The translations under genes were made by a program, and so were the position numbers. Of a stretch of 37,230 bases of DNA, positions 24,346-33,567 are shown one piece after another. Within the stretch, counting starts at the first letter, position 1. Each line of letters opens with the position of its first letter. Origin of the DNA: Rhodospirillaceae bacterium CCH5-H10 (lineage in GTDB: Bacteria; Pseudomonadota; Alphaproteobacteria; Reyranellales; Reyranellaceae); contig LSKJ01000437.1 in NCBI GenBank assembly GCA_001557035.1, positions 1 to 37,230 on the forward strand, in the 5' to 3' direction. The notes below the pieces were generated by a model, which did not search any database, had not been told where the DNA came from, and saw only the letters and a program-made list of their open reading frames with translations.

Positions 24346-24470
24346 CGTCGTCTCGACCGAAGCCTCGCGCAGCGAGGCGAAGTGGAGAGACCTCTTTTCC
24401 AGCTAAAGCCGTCAAATCGAGGAAAAAAGGTCTCTCCACTCCGCGCTGCGCGCTCCGGTCGAGACGACGG
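24346..24470. repeat. Long imperfect palindrome of the CGTCGTCTCGACCG type
   Basis: The left arm (24346-24400) starts CCGTCGTCTCGACCG and contains GTGGAGAGACCTCTTTTCC. The right arm (24421-24470) contains GGAAAAAAGGTCTCTCCAC and ends CGGTCGAGACGACGG. The arm centres are small hairpins of their own (GCCTCGCGCAGCGAGGC; CGCGCTGCGCG). It has the same design as the 1979-2086 element but a different sequence, so it represents a second palindrome family. It lies between the ends of two convergent operons. Confidence 0.85.
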
Positions 24471-24487
24471 GTTTCCTCAACCAAGAA

Positions 24488-24519
24488 AAACGCCCGGCGG
24501 AGCGGTCCACCGGGCGTTT
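24488..24519 (-). terminator. Rho-independent terminator of the minus-strand importer/GMC/lipoprotein operon
   Basis: A 10-bp stem AAACGCCCGG (24488-24497) / CCGGGCGTTT (24510-24519) with a 12-nt loop. On the minus strand it is followed by further T residues (plus-strand AAAAA at 24486-24490), the classical tail. It lies 15 bp after the lipoprotein stop codon. Confidence 0.85.
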
Positions 24520-24534
24520 GATTTCAGGCCGTCC

Positions 24535-24972
24535 TCAGTAGGGCAGGCCGTAGTAGCCCGGATTGCCCCACTCGCCCCAATCCCAGTCGTTGTCGACGGT
24601 GGCGTCCATCGAGCTCGGGCTGTAGGGGTCGTCGGCGAAGTTGGTCCGCATCGCCGTGGAGATCATCTGCTTCGACGCCTCCTTGATATAGGCGTTGTAG
24701 TTGTCCTGCGTGCCCATGTAGAGGCAGCCGCACATGGTCGGGTCTGCATAGACCCAGACCGGCTTGCCCTGGTAGGTCTTGCGAACCAGCTTGTGCGGCG
24801 GCAGCTTCTTGAACGAAGCCGCCTGGCCCGGCGTCTTGAGCGATACGACCTTGAAGCCGGAATCGGTCAGCATGTCGCGCTTCGATTCGGTCTTGGGCAT
24901 CTGGCCCTCGCAGGCCGCCACCAGGCCGCCGATCGCCAGCATCGCGAGAATGGACCTCACAGGCTTCATCAT
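24535..24972 (-). CDS. Small lipoprotein of unknown function
   Basis: A 145-residue protein with a bacterial lipoprotein signal: [21 protein letters not shown], lipobox LVAAC with the lipidated Cys at 21. The start is set at 24972 because a GGGGGA ribosome binding site precedes it; the longer reading frame adds 17 unlikely residues. The mature part has a basic middle ([20 protein letters not shown]), the motif [19 protein letters not shown] with two cysteines one residue apart, and an unusual aromatic/Gly-rich tail, [20 protein letters not shown] do not recognise the family. It follows the GMC oxidoreductase gene by 19 bp on the same strand and ends at the 24488-24519 terminator, so it is probably the last gene of that operon. 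Confidence 0.8.
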   Translation of the reverse strand: MMKPVRSILAMLAIGGLVAACEGQMPKTESKRDMLTDSGFKVVSLKTPGQAASFKKLPPHKLVRKTYQGKPVWVYADPTMCGCLYMGTQDNYNAYIKEASKQMISTAMRTNFADDPYSPSSMDATVDNDWDWGEWGNPGYYGLPY

Positions 24973-24991
24973 GTCCCCCAAAATTCGGGCC

Positions 24992-26608
24992 TCAGGCGGC
25001 GGCCTTGAGGCCCGCCTTCGCATCTTCTTTGATCATGTCCGCGCCCTTCTCGGCAACCATGATCGTCGGCGCGTTGGTGTTGCCCGACGGCACGGTCGGC
25101 ATGATCGAGGCGTCGATCACCCGCAGGCCGGCAATGCCGTGGACCCGCAGCCGGTCGTCGACCACCGCCATGGGATCGGAACCCATCTTGCAGGTGCCGA
25201 TGACGTGATAGGTGGTCTGGCCGTTGCCGCGGGCGAAGCTCAGCCATTCGTCGTAGCTCTGGATCTTGTCGCCGGGCGTCTTTTCGAAGGCGATGTACTT
25301 CGACAGGGACGGGTGGGAGACGATCTTGCGCGCGATCTGCATGCCCGCGACCGTGGCGTCACGGTCGGTCTGGGCCGACAGGAAGTTCGGCCGGATCGCG
25401 GGCTCGCTGCCCGGGATCGCCGACTTGATGTGGATCGAGCCGCGCGAATCGGGCCGGCACTGGCCGATCACGACCGTCATGCCCGGCTCTCGCTCGAGGT
25501 CGCGCTTCTGGGCCGTGTCGTAGCTGGCGTGCGCCATGTGGAACTGCATGTCGGGCGATTCGAGACCCGGCCGCGTGCGCACGAAGCCGTAGACGACGCC
25601 TGCCGTGAGGCTGAGCGCGCCGCGTCCGGTCGTGTAGTACTTGATCACTTCCTTCACGAGGTTCACGCCGCGCGTCTTCTCGTTGAGCGTCACCGGCAGC
25701 TTGACCCTCCAGTTCATGCGCGGCGCGAAGTGGTCGCCGTAATTCTCCCCGACTCCCTTCAGCTCGTGCTTCACCTCAATGCCGTAGCGGCGCAGCAGTT
25801 CGGGCTGACCGATGCCGGAATGTTCGAGCACGCCAGGCGACTGGACGGCGCCGCAGGAGAGGATGACCTCGCGGCCGCAGCGTGCCTCCTGCTTCTGGCC
25901 ATGCACCGTGTAGGCGACGCCGACGCAGCGCTTGCCTTCGAGGATGACATGATCGACCAGCGCATCGGTCACGATCTGGAGGTTCGGGCGATTACGGATC
26001 GGGTCGAGGAAGGCGCGCGCCGTCGACCAGCGCTTGCCGTCCTTCATCGTCACCTGGAAGTAGCCGAAGCCTTCCTGGTTGCCGTTGTTGTAGTCCTTGT
26101 TCCTCGGATAGCCGCTCGCCTCGGCCGCATCGATGAAGGCGTCGCAGAGTTCGTTGGTCTCGCGCATCTCCGCGACGTTCAGCGGGCCGCCCCTGCCGCG
26201 GGAATCGTCGCCGCCCGGCTCGTAGTTCTCCGACTTCTTGAAATAGGGAAGGACCCGCTCGTAGGACCAGCCGCGATTGCCGAGCTGCCCCCACGTGTCG
26301 TAGTCGAGCGGCTGGCCGCGCACGTAGAGCATGCCGTTGATCGAGCTCGAACCGCCGAGCGCCTTGCCGCGCGGACAGGGGATACGGCGGTTCGCCATGC
26401 CCTCTTCCGCCTCCATCTCGAAGTTCCAGTTGAACTGCTTGTGGTTCAGCAGCTTGGTGAAACCGGCGGGGATATCGATCCACATCGACTTGTCGCGCGG
26501 GCCGGCCTCGAGCAGGAGCACCCTGACGTTGGCATCCTCGGTCAGCCGGTTGGCCAGCACGCACCCGGCAGAGCCGCCACCGACGACGATGTAATCCCAA
26601 TTGGCCAT
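24992..26608 (-). CDS. GMC family FAD-dependent oxidoreductase (choline dehydrogenase-like)
   Basis: A 538-residue glucose-methanol-choline oxidoreductase that oxidises an alcohol using FAD. Visible motifs: the ADP-binding fold [18 protein letters not shown] at the N-terminus with acceptor LLLEAG; GMC signature 1 [14 protein letters not shown]; signature 2 [15 protein letters not shown]; and the C-terminal catalytic block with [10 protein letters not shown] (active-site His) and [11 protein letters not shown] (second conserved residue, Asn). Its length is typical of choline dehydrogenase-like enzymes, but those cover many substrates including polyethylene glycol and aliphatic alcohols. It has no signal peptide. 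It lies 90 bp downstream of the ABC ATPase genes, across two small hairpins, and so may act on the imported compound. Confidence 0.92.
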   Translation of the reverse strand: MANWDYIVVGGGSAGCVLANRLTEDANVRVLLLEAGPRDKSMWIDIPAGFTKLLNHKQFNWNFEMEAEEGMANRRIPCPRGKALGGSSSINGMLYVRGQPLDYDTWGQLGNRGWSYERVLPYFKKSENYEPGGDDSRGRGGPLNVAEMRETNELCDAFIDAAEASGYPRNKDYNNGNQEGFGYFQVTMKDGKRWSTARAFLDPIRNRPNLQIVTDALVDHVILEGKRCVGVAYTVHGQKQEARCGREVILSCGAVQSPGVLEHSGIGQPELLRRYGIEVKHELKGVGENYGDHFAPRMNWRVKLPVTLNEKTRGVNLVKEVIKYYTTGRGALSLTAGVVYGFVRTRPGLESPDMQFHMAHASYDTAQKRDLEREPGMTVVIGQCRPDSRGSIHIKSAIPGSEPAIRPNFLSAQTDRDATVAGMQIARKIVSHPSLSKYIAFEKTPGDKIQSYDEWLSFARGNGQTTYHVIGTCKMGSDPMAVVDDRLRVHGIAGLRVIDASIMPTVPSGNTNAPTIMVAEKGADMIKEDAKAGLKAAA

Positions 26609-26641
26609 GACGCTTCCTCTCTCCCTTTGGAGACAGTGTAG

Positions 26642-26676
26642 CGCGTCTGTAACCGGACGCGACTCCCTCTCAAGGG
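26642..26676. other. Paired intercistronic hairpins between ATPase and GMC genes
   Basis: CGCGTC (26642-26647) / GACGCG (26656-26661) with an 8-nt loop, followed by CTCCCT (26664-26669) / AGGGAG (about 26672-26677). They lie in the 90-bp gap of a minus-strand operon with no T tract. They could set different message stabilities for the transporter and the enzyme, or simply be chance in GC-rich DNA. Confidence 0.35.
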
Positions 26677-26698
26677 AGAGCCGGATATCGCCAAATGC

Positions 26699-27673
26699 CT
26701 AGCGCAGGTGGCAGGAGACCTGGTGCCCCGGCGCGATTTCGCGGAGCGAAGGAACCTCCACCTTGCAGCGGGCCACCGCATAGGGACAGCGCGTGTGGAA
26801 ATGGCAGCCCGGCGGCGGCTTCACCGGGCTCGGCACGTCACCCTGCAGCACCAGCTTCTTGCGCTTGATGGCGGGGTCCGGCACCGGCACGGCCGACAGC
26901 AGGGCTTCGGTGTAGGGGTGCTGCGCGTTCGTGAAGATCGAGCGCGTGTCGGCGTATTCGACGATGCGGCCGAGATACATGACCGCGATCTGGTGGCTGA
27001 TATGCTCCACCACGGCGAGATTGTGCGAGATGAACAGGTAGGAAAGCCCGCGCTCGCGCTGCAGGTCCATCAGCAGGTTGATGACCTGCGCCTGGATCGA
27101 GACGTCCAGCGCCGACACAGGCTCGTCGCCGACGATCAGCTTCGGCCCCAGGGCCAGCGCGCGCGCGATGCCGATACGCTGCCGCTGACCGCCGGAGAAC
27201 TGGTGCGGATAGTTCGTCATCTGCGCCGGACGCAGGCCGACGCGCGCGAACAGGGCCGACACCTGCTCCTCGCGTTCCTTCTTGTTGGCAACGCCATGGA
27301 CCAGCAGCGGCTCGCCCACGATATCGCCCGCCGTCATGCGCGGATTCAGCGACGAGAACGGATCCTGGAAGATGATCTGCATTTCCCGGCGATAGGGACG
27401 CAGTTCCGACTTCGACAGGCCGATGATCTCCTTGCCCTCGACCTTGATCGAGCCCGACGTCGGCTCGACCAGGCGCATGGCGGCACGACCGGCCGTGGTC
27501 TTGCCGCAGCCGGACTCGCCCACGAGACCGAGTGTCTCGCCGGCATTCACCGTGAAGGTCACGCCATCGACGGCATAGACCTGGCCGACCGTGCGCCGGA
27601 GCAGTCCCTTCTTGACCGGGAAGTGCTTCTTGAGGTCCCTGACCTCGAGGACGGGGGGATTTGCGCTAACCAT
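26699..27673 (-). CDS. ABC transporter ATP-binding protein (DppF/OppF type)
   Basis: A 324-residue ATPase. Walker [10 protein letters not shown], signature FSGGQRQRI (Phe replaces the usual Leu, common in this group), Walker B with D-loop GDEPVSALD, and the C-terminal oligopeptide-type extension with cysteines [15 protein letters not shown] and SCHL. The start is set at 27673 ([18 protein letters not shown]): the upstream open frame reads through the neighbouring gene. It overlaps the end of the DppD-type gene by 8 nt. It forms the ATPase pair of the second importer in this window. Confidence 0.94.
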   Translation of the reverse strand: MVSANPPVLEVRDLKKHFPVKKGLLRRTVGQVYAVDGVTFTVNAGETLGLVGESGCGKTTAGRAAMRLVEPTSGSIKVEGKEIIGLSKSELRPYRREMQIIFQDPFSSLNPRMTAGDIVGEPLLVHGVANKKEREEQVSALFARVGLRPAQMTNYPHQFSGGQRQRIGIARALALGPKLIVGDEPVSALDVSIQAQVINLLMDLQRERGLSYLFISHNLAVVEHISHQIAVMYLGRIVEYADTRSIFTNAQHPYTEALLSAVPVPDPAIKRKKLVLQGDVPSPVKPPPGCHFHTRCPYAVARCKVEVPSLREIAPGHQVSCHLR

Positions 27674-28655
27674 TGGTGTGCCAGCAAGCCGCCCAGTGAC
27701 CGGGCTGCTTCTCCTCGTAAACCGGACGTTCGCTGCGGCACTTGTCGTCCGCCCTGTTGCACCGGGGGGCGAAGGCACAGCCGGGCGGCAGATCAAACAG
27801 CGGCGGCACGATGCCGGGGATTTCCTGCAGGCGCTCGTTGGAGCGATCGGTCTGGCCGCGCATCAGGTCGAGGCGCGGGATCGAATTCATCAGGCCGACC
27901 GTGTACGGGTGAAGCGGCCGGCCGAACAGCTCGCCCACGACCGCCTCCTCGACCTTTCGACCGGCGTACATGACGATGACCCGGTGCGCCGTCTCGGCGA
28001 CGACGCCGAGATCGTGCGTGATCAGGATCACCGCCGCGCTGAACTCGCGCTGCAGCTCCACGATCAGCTCCAGGATCTGGGCCTGGATGGTGACGTCGAG
28101 CGCGGTCGTCGGTTCGTCGGCGATCAGGACTTTCGGGTTGCAGGCCAGCGCCATGGCGATCATCGCACGCTGGCGCATGCCGCCCGACAGCTGGTGCGGA
28201 TACTCCTTGGCACGTTGCGCGGGCTCGGGAATGCGGACCAGTTCGAGCATCTCGACCGCCCGCTTCATCGCCGCCTTGCGGTCCATGTCCCGGTGCAGGA
28301 TGAGCGATTCGGAAATCTGCTTGCCGATCGTCATCACCGGATTGAGCGACGTCATCGGCTCCTGGAAGATCATCGAGATCTCGTTGCCGCGCACGCTCCG
28401 CATCTCCTCCTCGGAGATCTTGAGCAGGTCGCGACCGGCCAGTCTGATCGAGCCCGAGACGATGCGCCCCGGCGGATCCGGGATCAGCCGCATCAGCGAG
28501 AGCGCCGTCATGCTCTTGCCGCAGCCGGATTCACCGACGATGGCCAGGGTCTCGCCGGCAGCAACCTCGAAGTCGACGCCATCGACCGCCTTGACGATGC
28601 CCTGGCGCGTGTAGAACCACGTGCCGAGGTCGGACACTTCCAGAAGTGAACTCAT
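27666..28655 (-). CDS. ABC transporter ATP-binding protein (DppD/OppD type)
   Basis: A 329-residue ATPase starting [20 protein letters not shown]. Walker [11 protein letters not shown]-loop [11 protein letters not shown], signature LSGGMRQRA, Walker B with D-loop ADEPTTALD, and a C-terminal oligopeptide extension with [16 protein letters not shown]. The start at 28655 overlaps the stop of the upstream permease gene (ATGA), which excludes the longer frame. It works with the DppF-type subunit. Confidence 0.94.
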   Translation of the reverse strand: MSSLLEVSDLGTWFYTRQGIVKAVDGVDFEVAAGETLAIVGESGCGKSMTALSLMRLIPDPPGRIVSGSIRLAGRDLLKISEEEMRSVRGNEISMIFQEPMTSLNPVMTIGKQISESLILHRDMDRKAAMKRAVEMLELVRIPEPAQRAKEYPHQLSGGMRQRAMIAMALACNPKVLIADEPTTALDVTIQAQILELIVELQREFSAAVILITHDLGVVAETAHRVIVMYAGRKVEEAVVGELFGRPLHPYTVGLMNSIPRLDLMRGQTDRSNERLQEIPGIVPPLFDLPPGCAFAPRCNRADDKCRSERPVYEEKQPGHWAACWHTNG

Positions 28656-29545
28656 GTACGCTGTCTCGGATCGAGGATGTCGCGCAAGGCGTCGCCCAGC
28701 AGGTTGGTGCCGAACACCGTGAGGCTGATGGCGACGCCGGGGAAGATCACCAGCCACGGCGCCGTGCGAACATATTCGGCCGCCGATTCCGAAAGCATGC
28801 GACCCCAGGACGGATAAGGCTCCGGGATGCCGAGGCCCAGGAAGGACAGCGACGCCTCGGTCAGGATCGCCGAGCCGAGCTGGGCGGTGCCGAGGACGAT
28901 CAGCGGCGCCAGCGTGTTGGGCAGGACGTGCCGGACGGCGATTCGGATCTCGCCCATGCCGATCGCGCGGGCGGCCTCGACGAAGGGTTGCTCGCGCAGC
29001 GACAGGGTGCTCGATCGCACGACACGCGCCACACTCGGCACCAGCGGGATCGCGATGGCGATGATGGTGTTCTGCAGCGACGGCCCGAGCGACGCGGCCA
29101 TGACCAGCGCCATCACGAGAAGCGGCAGCGACTGCATGATGTCCATCAGACGCTGGAACGCCAGATCGAACCAGCCGCCGATGAAGCCGGACATCAGGCC
29201 GATGGCCACTCCCAGGATGCCGCCCAGCAGGGTCGCGCCGACGGCGACGGCGAGCGAGATGCGCGCGCCGTAAACGATGCGGCTGAACATGTCGCGGCCC
29301 ATGAAGTCCGCGCCCAGAAAGTAAGTGGCGCCCGGCACGGCGAGCGAGGCGCGCGAGTTCGTCGACAGCGGATCGTGCGGCGCGATGAAGTTGGCGAAGA
29401 GGGCCGTCAGCACGAAGAGCAGCACGAGGACCGCCCCCACCGCGCCGAGCGGATAACGGCGGGCCAGGAACGCGGACTGGCTCCAGAAGCCCGATACGTT
29501 GGCGCCGGCCTTTGCCAGAGCGGCATCATGGTCGATGACAGCCAT
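28652..29545 (-). CDS. ABC transporter permease (DppC type)
   Basis: A 297-residue inner-membrane permease. After a first membrane helix (about 35-60, [19 protein letters not shown]) comes the DppC marker [20 protein letters not shown] and a five-helix core. The EAA-type loop is [20 protein letters not shown] with following LPN. It overlaps the DppD-type ATPase by 4 nt and starts 7 bp after the DppB-type gene. Confidence 0.93.
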   Translation of the reverse strand: MAVIDHDAALAKAGANVSGFWSQSAFLARRYPLGAVGAVLVLLFVLTALFANFIAPHDPLSTNSRASLAVPGATYFLGADFMGRDMFSRIVYGARISLAVAVGATLLGGILGVAIGLMSGFIGGWFDLAFQRLMDIMQSLPLLVMALVMAASLGPSLQNTIIAIAIPLVPSVARVVRSSTLSLREQPFVEAARAIGMGEIRIAVRHVLPNTLAPLIVLGTAQLGSAILTEASLSFLGLGIPEPYPSWGRMLSESAAEYVRTAPWLVIFPGVAISLTVFGTNLLGDALRDILDPRQRT

Positions 29546-29552
29546 GGGCGCC

Positions 29553-30500
29553 TCAGTCCGCGTACTTGATGCGAGGGTCGAGGGCCATGTAGGCCATGTC
29601 GACCAGGAAATTGACGACGACCACGCAGAAGGCGATCAGCATCACCAAGTTCTGCACGATCGGGTAGTCGCGCCACAGGATGGCCTCGACGAGGAAGCGC
29701 GCGACGCCCGGGATGTTGAACACGGTCTCCGTCACGATCAGGCCGCCGACGAGGAACGCCGCCTCGATGCCGATGATGGTGACGACCGGCAGCAGGGCAT
29801 TGCGGAGCGCGTGAACGTAGTTGACCGTGGTCTGCGAGGCGCCCTTGGAGCGCGCCGTGCGGATATAGTCCTGCCGCAGCACCTCGAGCATGGACGATCT
29901 CGTGAGACGCATGATCAGGGCCGAACTTCGGAACCCGACCGCCGCCGCGGGAATGCTGAGCAGCAGCATCTCGTCGATGAAACTTCGCGGTTCGTTGGTG
30001 TAGATCGGGATCATGCCGAACCACTGAACCGATGCCATCAGGATCAGCAGGCCGAGCCAGAAAGAGGGAAGCGACAGGCCGCTCAGGCTGATGATGCGCA
30101 ACAGATAATCGACGATCGAATTCTGCCGGACGGCGCTGATGACGCCGAGCGGCACGCCGAGGATGACCGAGAAGAACAAGGCTAGCCCGGCCAGCTTGGC
30201 GCTGATCGGGATGCGCGGTGCGATCTCCTCGAGAGCGGGCCGCTCGGACACGTAGGCGAAGCCGAGGTCGCCGCGCACCAGACCGCCGATCCATTGCAGG
30301 TACTGATCGAAGATCGGGCGGTCGAGGCCAAGTTCGCGGGCGATCTTGGCCTTCTCCTTGGGATCGGCGATGCCCGCCGAGTCCACCAGGATGTCTGCGA
30401 TGTTGCCGGGCACCAGACGCAGCATGACGAAGATGAGCACCGACATTCCGAAGAGTGTCAGAACCATCAATAGTACGCGGCGGGTAAGATACGCTCCCAT
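29553..30500 (-). CDS. ABC transporter permease (DppB type)
   Basis: A 315-residue permease with the classical N-terminus MGAYLTRRVLLMVLTLFGMS, about six membrane segments, the sequence SLPSFWLGLLILMAS mid-protein, and the EAA loop YIRTARSKGASQTTVNYVHA followed by LRNALLP. The C-terminus MAYMALDPRIKY is the usual DppB ending. A GGAGG ribosome binding site precedes it. It pairs with the DppC-type permease downstream. Confidence 0.94.
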   Translation of the reverse strand: MGAYLTRRVLLMVLTLFGMSVLIFVMLRLVPGNIADILVDSAGIADPKEKAKIARELGLDRPIFDQYLQWIGGLVRGDLGFAYVSERPALEEIAPRIPISAKLAGLALFFSVILGVPLGVISAVRQNSIVDYLLRIISLSGLSLPSFWLGLLILMASVQWFGMIPIYTNEPRSFIDEMLLLSIPAAAVGFRSSALIMRLTRSSMLEVLRQDYIRTARSKGASQTTVNYVHALRNALLPVVTIIGIEAAFLVGGLIVTETVFNIPGVARFLVEAILWRDYPIVQNLVMLIAFCVVVVNFLVDMAYMALDPRIKYAD

Positions 30501-30530
30501 CCTCGTCGTGCCTCCGTCCGGCGGGCCGGT

Positions 30531-32129
30531 TTACTTGTCGAGCCAGACGTCTTCGAGACGCCAGCCGTTGTAGATGCTGTTGTGCTGCAGCACGAGGTTC
30601 TTGACCGCCGGCGCCCAGCAGGTGTTCGCAACACCATGGGTGATCGGCGGACGCGCCCCGTCCTTGAGCAGGGCCTGCTCGATCTTCGTCACCAGGACCT
30701 TGCGCTTGGCCACATCGGTCTCGGCGGACTGCTCGTCGATCATCTTGTCGATCTCGGGATTCTTGTACGCCGTATAGTTGCGATCCGACGTGCTGTAGAA
30801 GTTCTCGTAGAACACGCCATCCGGATCGTCGAGGCCGGCACCCGTCAGGTTCATGCCAACCTGATAGTTCTTCTGCTGGATCTTGTTGTACCAGATCGTC
30901 GTGTCGATCGGCTCCAGCTCGGCATCGATATAGATCTGCTTGAGCTGGTCGATGAGGATGACGGCCGGATCACGATAGATGGCGATGTTGCGCGTCGCCA
31001 CCTTGATCTTGAGCGGCTTGTCGGGACCGTAGCCCAGTTCCTTCATGATCCCGCGCGCGACCTCGCGATTCTTCTCGATGTCGGGCCCGAAGCCGGGAAG
31101 CTTCTGCAACTCGTCCTGCGTCATGCCCCAGACGCCGGCCGGCGGCGGCAGCATCGTCGCGCCCCGCAGGTCGTTGCCCTGGGTCAGGATATCGCTGAAC
31201 GGCGTGCGGTCGAGCGAATAGACGAGCGCCTCGCGCAGCTTGGGATTGTCGAACGGCGGGGCGTCGCGATTGATCAGCAGGTTGGTATGGACGTTGGTCG
31301 GCCGCGCCTCGCAAATGGCGTCCTTCTTCTGGTCCTTCACGTCCTTCAGGAGGGGGAAGGTGATGTCGGAGTCGAAGGTGAGATCGAACTCGCCGGCGAC
31401 GAAACCCAGCACGCGGGTGCTGCGATTCGGCACGATCTTGAATTCGATGGCGTCGAGGTAGGGTCGCCCCTTCTTCCAGTAGTCGGGATTGCGGACCAGC
31501 TTGATGGCTTCGTTGCGCTTGAAGTCGGCGACCTTGAACGGGCCGGTGCCGATCGGCTTGGAGCGCATGACCCTGGAATCGACATGGCACGGATAGACCG
31601 GTGCATAGCCGGCGGCCAGCATCGACATGAACGACGGCTGCTGGCGCTCCAGCGTGAACGTCACCTCGTTGTCGCCGTTGGTCGTGACTTCCTTGAGGTT
31701 CTTGTACCAGACCTTGCGCGGGTTCTTGCGGATGATCTCCTGCTTGTCGTCGGCGCCTCGCAGGGCGTCCCATGTGCACTTCACGTCCTTGGACGAAAAC
31801 GGCTTTCCGTCATGCCACTTCACGCCGCTGCGCAGCTTGAAGGTGAGCTTGGTCTTGTCGGCATTCCACGACCAGCTCTCGGCAAGCTCGGGTACGATCT
31901 TGTCGGGACTGTTGATCTTCTCCTTCGGATCGAAGAACACCAGATTGTTGAACACGCCCATGAACGGCATGTTCACCGAGATCGTCGCTTCCTCGTGGAT
32001 CGAGGCGCTCGGCGGATTGTCGCGATGCGACACACGAAGGGTTCCGCCCTGCTTCTGTGCAAAGGCGGGAGCAGACAGGACGACGGCGGCCACGAGACCG
32101 CCGGCAATGGTTGCCAGGCGCTTACGCAT
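30531..32129 (-). CDS. ABC transporter substrate-binding protein, peptide/nickel type
   Basis: A 532-residue SBP_bac_5 protein. A signal peptide is clear: MRKRLATIAGGLVAAVVLSA followed by PAFA with likely cleavage before QKQGGTL. The start at 32129 is supported by GGGAGGATT just upstream; the longer frame (to 32213) is rejected. Family features: VPELAESWSWNADKTKLTFK, LRSGVKWHDGKPFSSKDVKC and IGTGPFKVADFKRNEAIKLV. It differs clearly from the binding protein at 17024-18664, so the two importers probably take different ligands. It is the first transporter gene of the minus-strand unit; the VOC gene lies 87 bp upstream on the same strand. Confidence 0.93.
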   Translation of the reverse strand: MRKRLATIAGGLVAAVVLSAPAFAQKQGGTLRVSHRDNPPSASIHEEATISVNMPFMGVFNNLVFFDPKEKINSPDKIVPELAESWSWNADKTKLTFKLRSGVKWHDGKPFSSKDVKCTWDALRGADDKQEIIRKNPRKVWYKNLKEVTTNGDNEVTFTLERQQPSFMSMLAAGYAPVYPCHVDSRVMRSKPIGTGPFKVADFKRNEAIKLVRNPDYWKKGRPYLDAIEFKIVPNRSTRVLGFVAGEFDLTFDSDITFPLLKDVKDQKKDAICEARPTNVHTNLLINRDAPPFDNPKLREALVYSLDRTPFSDILTQGNDLRGATMLPPPAGVWGMTQDELQKLPGFGPDIEKNREVARGIMKELGYGPDKPLKIKVATRNIAIYRDPAVILIDQLKQIYIDAELEPIDTTIWYNKIQQKNYQVGMNLTGAGLDDPDGVFYENFYSTSDRNYTAYKNPEIDKMIDEQSAETDVAKRKVLVTKIEQALLKDGARPPITHGVANTCWAPAVKNLVLQHNSIYNGWRLEDVWLDK

Positions 32130-32216
32130 TTCAATCCTCCCAGAGACACGCTCGTTGGCGTGATTCTTCTTCCCCGTTGACCGGGAGGCTATCACATCGT
32201 GTGCGACGGCCAAGCC

Positions 32217-32597
32217 TTAAAGCGCCGGACCCTTCAGTTCTATCTGGTTGCCTTCCGGATCACGGAAATAGACCGATGGCCCGGTACCCTCGGCACCGTA
32301 TCGTTCGACGGTTTCGCCGACCGATATCTCGAAGGGCGCGAGCTGCGTGACGATGGCGTCACGATCGAACGGCTCCACGCGAAAGCAGAGATGGTCCATG
32401 TTCGGCACGACAGCGTCCTGCGTCTCGCTCGCGACGAGATCGAGCATCGACGCACCGGCCCGCATCTGAACGAGGCCCAGCCGCTCGATCCGGCGCTCCT
32501 CCCTGAATCCCAGCGCCCGTTCATAGAACCGCACCATGCCGACCAGATCGCGCACGCGCAGGACGACATGGTCGATGCGTTCGACATTGAATGTCAT
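32217..32597 (-). CDS. VOC family (glyoxalase/bleomycin resistance-fold) protein
   Basis: A 126-residue VOC protein: VERIDHVVLRVRDLVGMVRF at the start, NMDHLCFRVEPFDRDAIV in the middle and SVYFRDPEGNQIELKGP at the end. Candidate metal ligands are H9 (IDHVV), H68 (MDHLCF) and E119 (NQIELKG), in glyoxalase I-like positions. A GGAGGAGG site 9 nt upstream fixes the ATG at 32597. It could be cotranscribed with the importer downstream (87-bp gap). The reaction is unassigned; related proteins act as lyases, dioxygenases or resistance factors. Its start is only 47 bp from the divergent aldolase gene. Confidence 0.87.
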   Translation of the reverse strand: MTFNVERIDHVVLRVRDLVGMVRFYERALGFREERRIERLGLVQMRAGASMLDLVASETQDAVVPNMDHLCFRVEPFDRDAIVTQLAPFEISVGETVERYGAEGTGPSVYFRDPEGNQIELKGPAL

Positions 32598-32644
32598 GGC
32601 GAATAGCCTCCTCCGGCCAAAAGAACGAATCAATGGAGGAGAGA
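32598..32644. promoter_or_regulatory. 47-bp divergent gap with back-to-back ribosome binding sites
   Basis: The minus gene uses GGAGGAGG (about 32607-32614 on the minus strand) and the plus gene uses GGAGGAGA (32636-32643). About 20 bp remain between them (GGCCAAAAGAACGAATCAAT region), too little for two full promoters, so at least one promoter must lie inside the opposite coding region. Confidence 0.5.
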
Positions 32645-33430
32645 ATGGCGTTCGCAGTCAATGTCGCCAAGGCGCGCCTGAAGAAGAACGAGCTGTCGAT
32701 CGGCATCGGCATCCGGCTGGTCCGCAACGTCGACATCGTGAAGGTCATGAAGGCAGCGGGCTTCGACTGGCTGTTCATCGATCTCGAGCATGGATCGATG
32801 TCGATCGAGACCGCGTGCGAGATCGCCATCGCCGCGCAGGATTCCGGCATCGCGCCCATCGTGCGCGTACCGTATGGCGAGCTCACGATGGCGACGCGCG
32901 TCCTCGACGGCGGCGCATTGGGCATCGTCGTCCCACATGTCGACACGCCGGAGGAGGCGAAGGAGATCGCCGACAAGCTGCGCTATCCGCCACGCGGCCA
33001 TCGCTCGGTCGGCGGCGGCCAGGCGCAGTTCGACTACGAGCCGATGCCGCTCGGTGAGATGACGACGAAGTCGGACGAAAACACGCTGATCGTGGTGATG
33101 ATCGAGACGCCCAAGGCGGTCGAGAACGCCGAGGCGATCGCGGCGGTGCCCGGCATCGATTGCCTGCTGGTCGGCTCGAGCGACCTGTCGATGGAAATGG
33201 GCATCCCGGGCGACACCGGCAACCCGAAGGTCCAGGCCGCCGTCGACAAGGTCATCGCCGCTTGCCGGAAGCACGGCAAGTGGCCGGGTATGGGCGGCGC
33301 CTACACCGAGGAACTGCTCAAGATCTACACCGACAAGGGCATGAAGTTCCTGCTGGCCGGCAACGATCTCCCGATGCTGACGGCCGCCGCGCGTGGCCAT
33401 CAGGCGAAGGTGCGCGCGTTTCAAAAGTAG
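32645..33430 (+). CDS. HpcH/HpaI family aldolase
   Basis: A 261-residue class II pyruvate aldolase, usually cleaving 2-keto-4-hydroxy acids to pyruvate or oxaloacetate and an aldehyde in aromatic or aldarate catabolism. Active-site candidates: H49 (DLEHG), R74 (VRVPYG), metal ligands E154 (MIETPKAVEN) and D180 (VGSSDLSMEMG). The start is taken at 32645 because GGAGGAGA ends 1-2 nt upstream of it with the best initiation context; an in-frame ATG at 32633 (MEERMAF) is the alternative and would give more usual spacing if another site were present. The citrate-lyase beta-like branch is excluded by size and motifs. It stands alone between divergent and convergent neighbours. A palindromic repeat begins at its stop codon. 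Confidence 0.92.
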   Translation: MAFAVNVAKARLKKNELSIGIGIRLVRNVDIVKVMKAAGFDWLFIDLEHGSMSIETACEIAIAAQDSGIAPIVRVPYGELTMATRVLDGGALGIVVPHVDTPEEAKEIADKLRYPPRGHRSVGGGQAQFDYEPMPLGEMTTKSDENTLIVVMIETPKAVENAEAIAAVPGIDCLLVGSSDLSMEMGIPGDTGNPKVQAAVDKVIAACRKHGKWPGMGGAYTEELLKIYTDKGMKFLLAGNDLPMLTAAARGHQAKVRAFQK

Positions 33431-33555
33431 GCCTTCCGACAAGCTGTCGGTTGCTCTCCCCCTCCCTAGCCCTCCCCCGTGCGACGGGGGCGGGGACATG
33501 AAACCTCCCCCGTCACACGGGGGAGGTGGCCCGAAGGGCCGGAGGGGGAAGGCCT
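33429..33555. repeat. Composite GC-rich palindrome related to the repeat at 66-102
   Basis: Outermost arms AGGCCTTCC (33429-33437) and GGAAGGCCT (33547-33555) enclose CCGACA-AGC-TGTCGG (33436-33450), CTCCCCCTCC (33456-33465) pairing with GGAGGGGGAA (33541-33550), two inner hairpins (CCCCCG...CGGGGG near 33474-33491; CCTCCCCCGT...ACGGGGGAGG near 33504-33527) and GGCCCGAAGGGCC (33528-33540). The core from 33458 to 33495 repeats the motif next to hslO. It separates two convergent genes and overlaps the aldolase stop codon. Confidence 0.8.
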
Positions 33556-33567
33556 CAGGAAGGTTGC

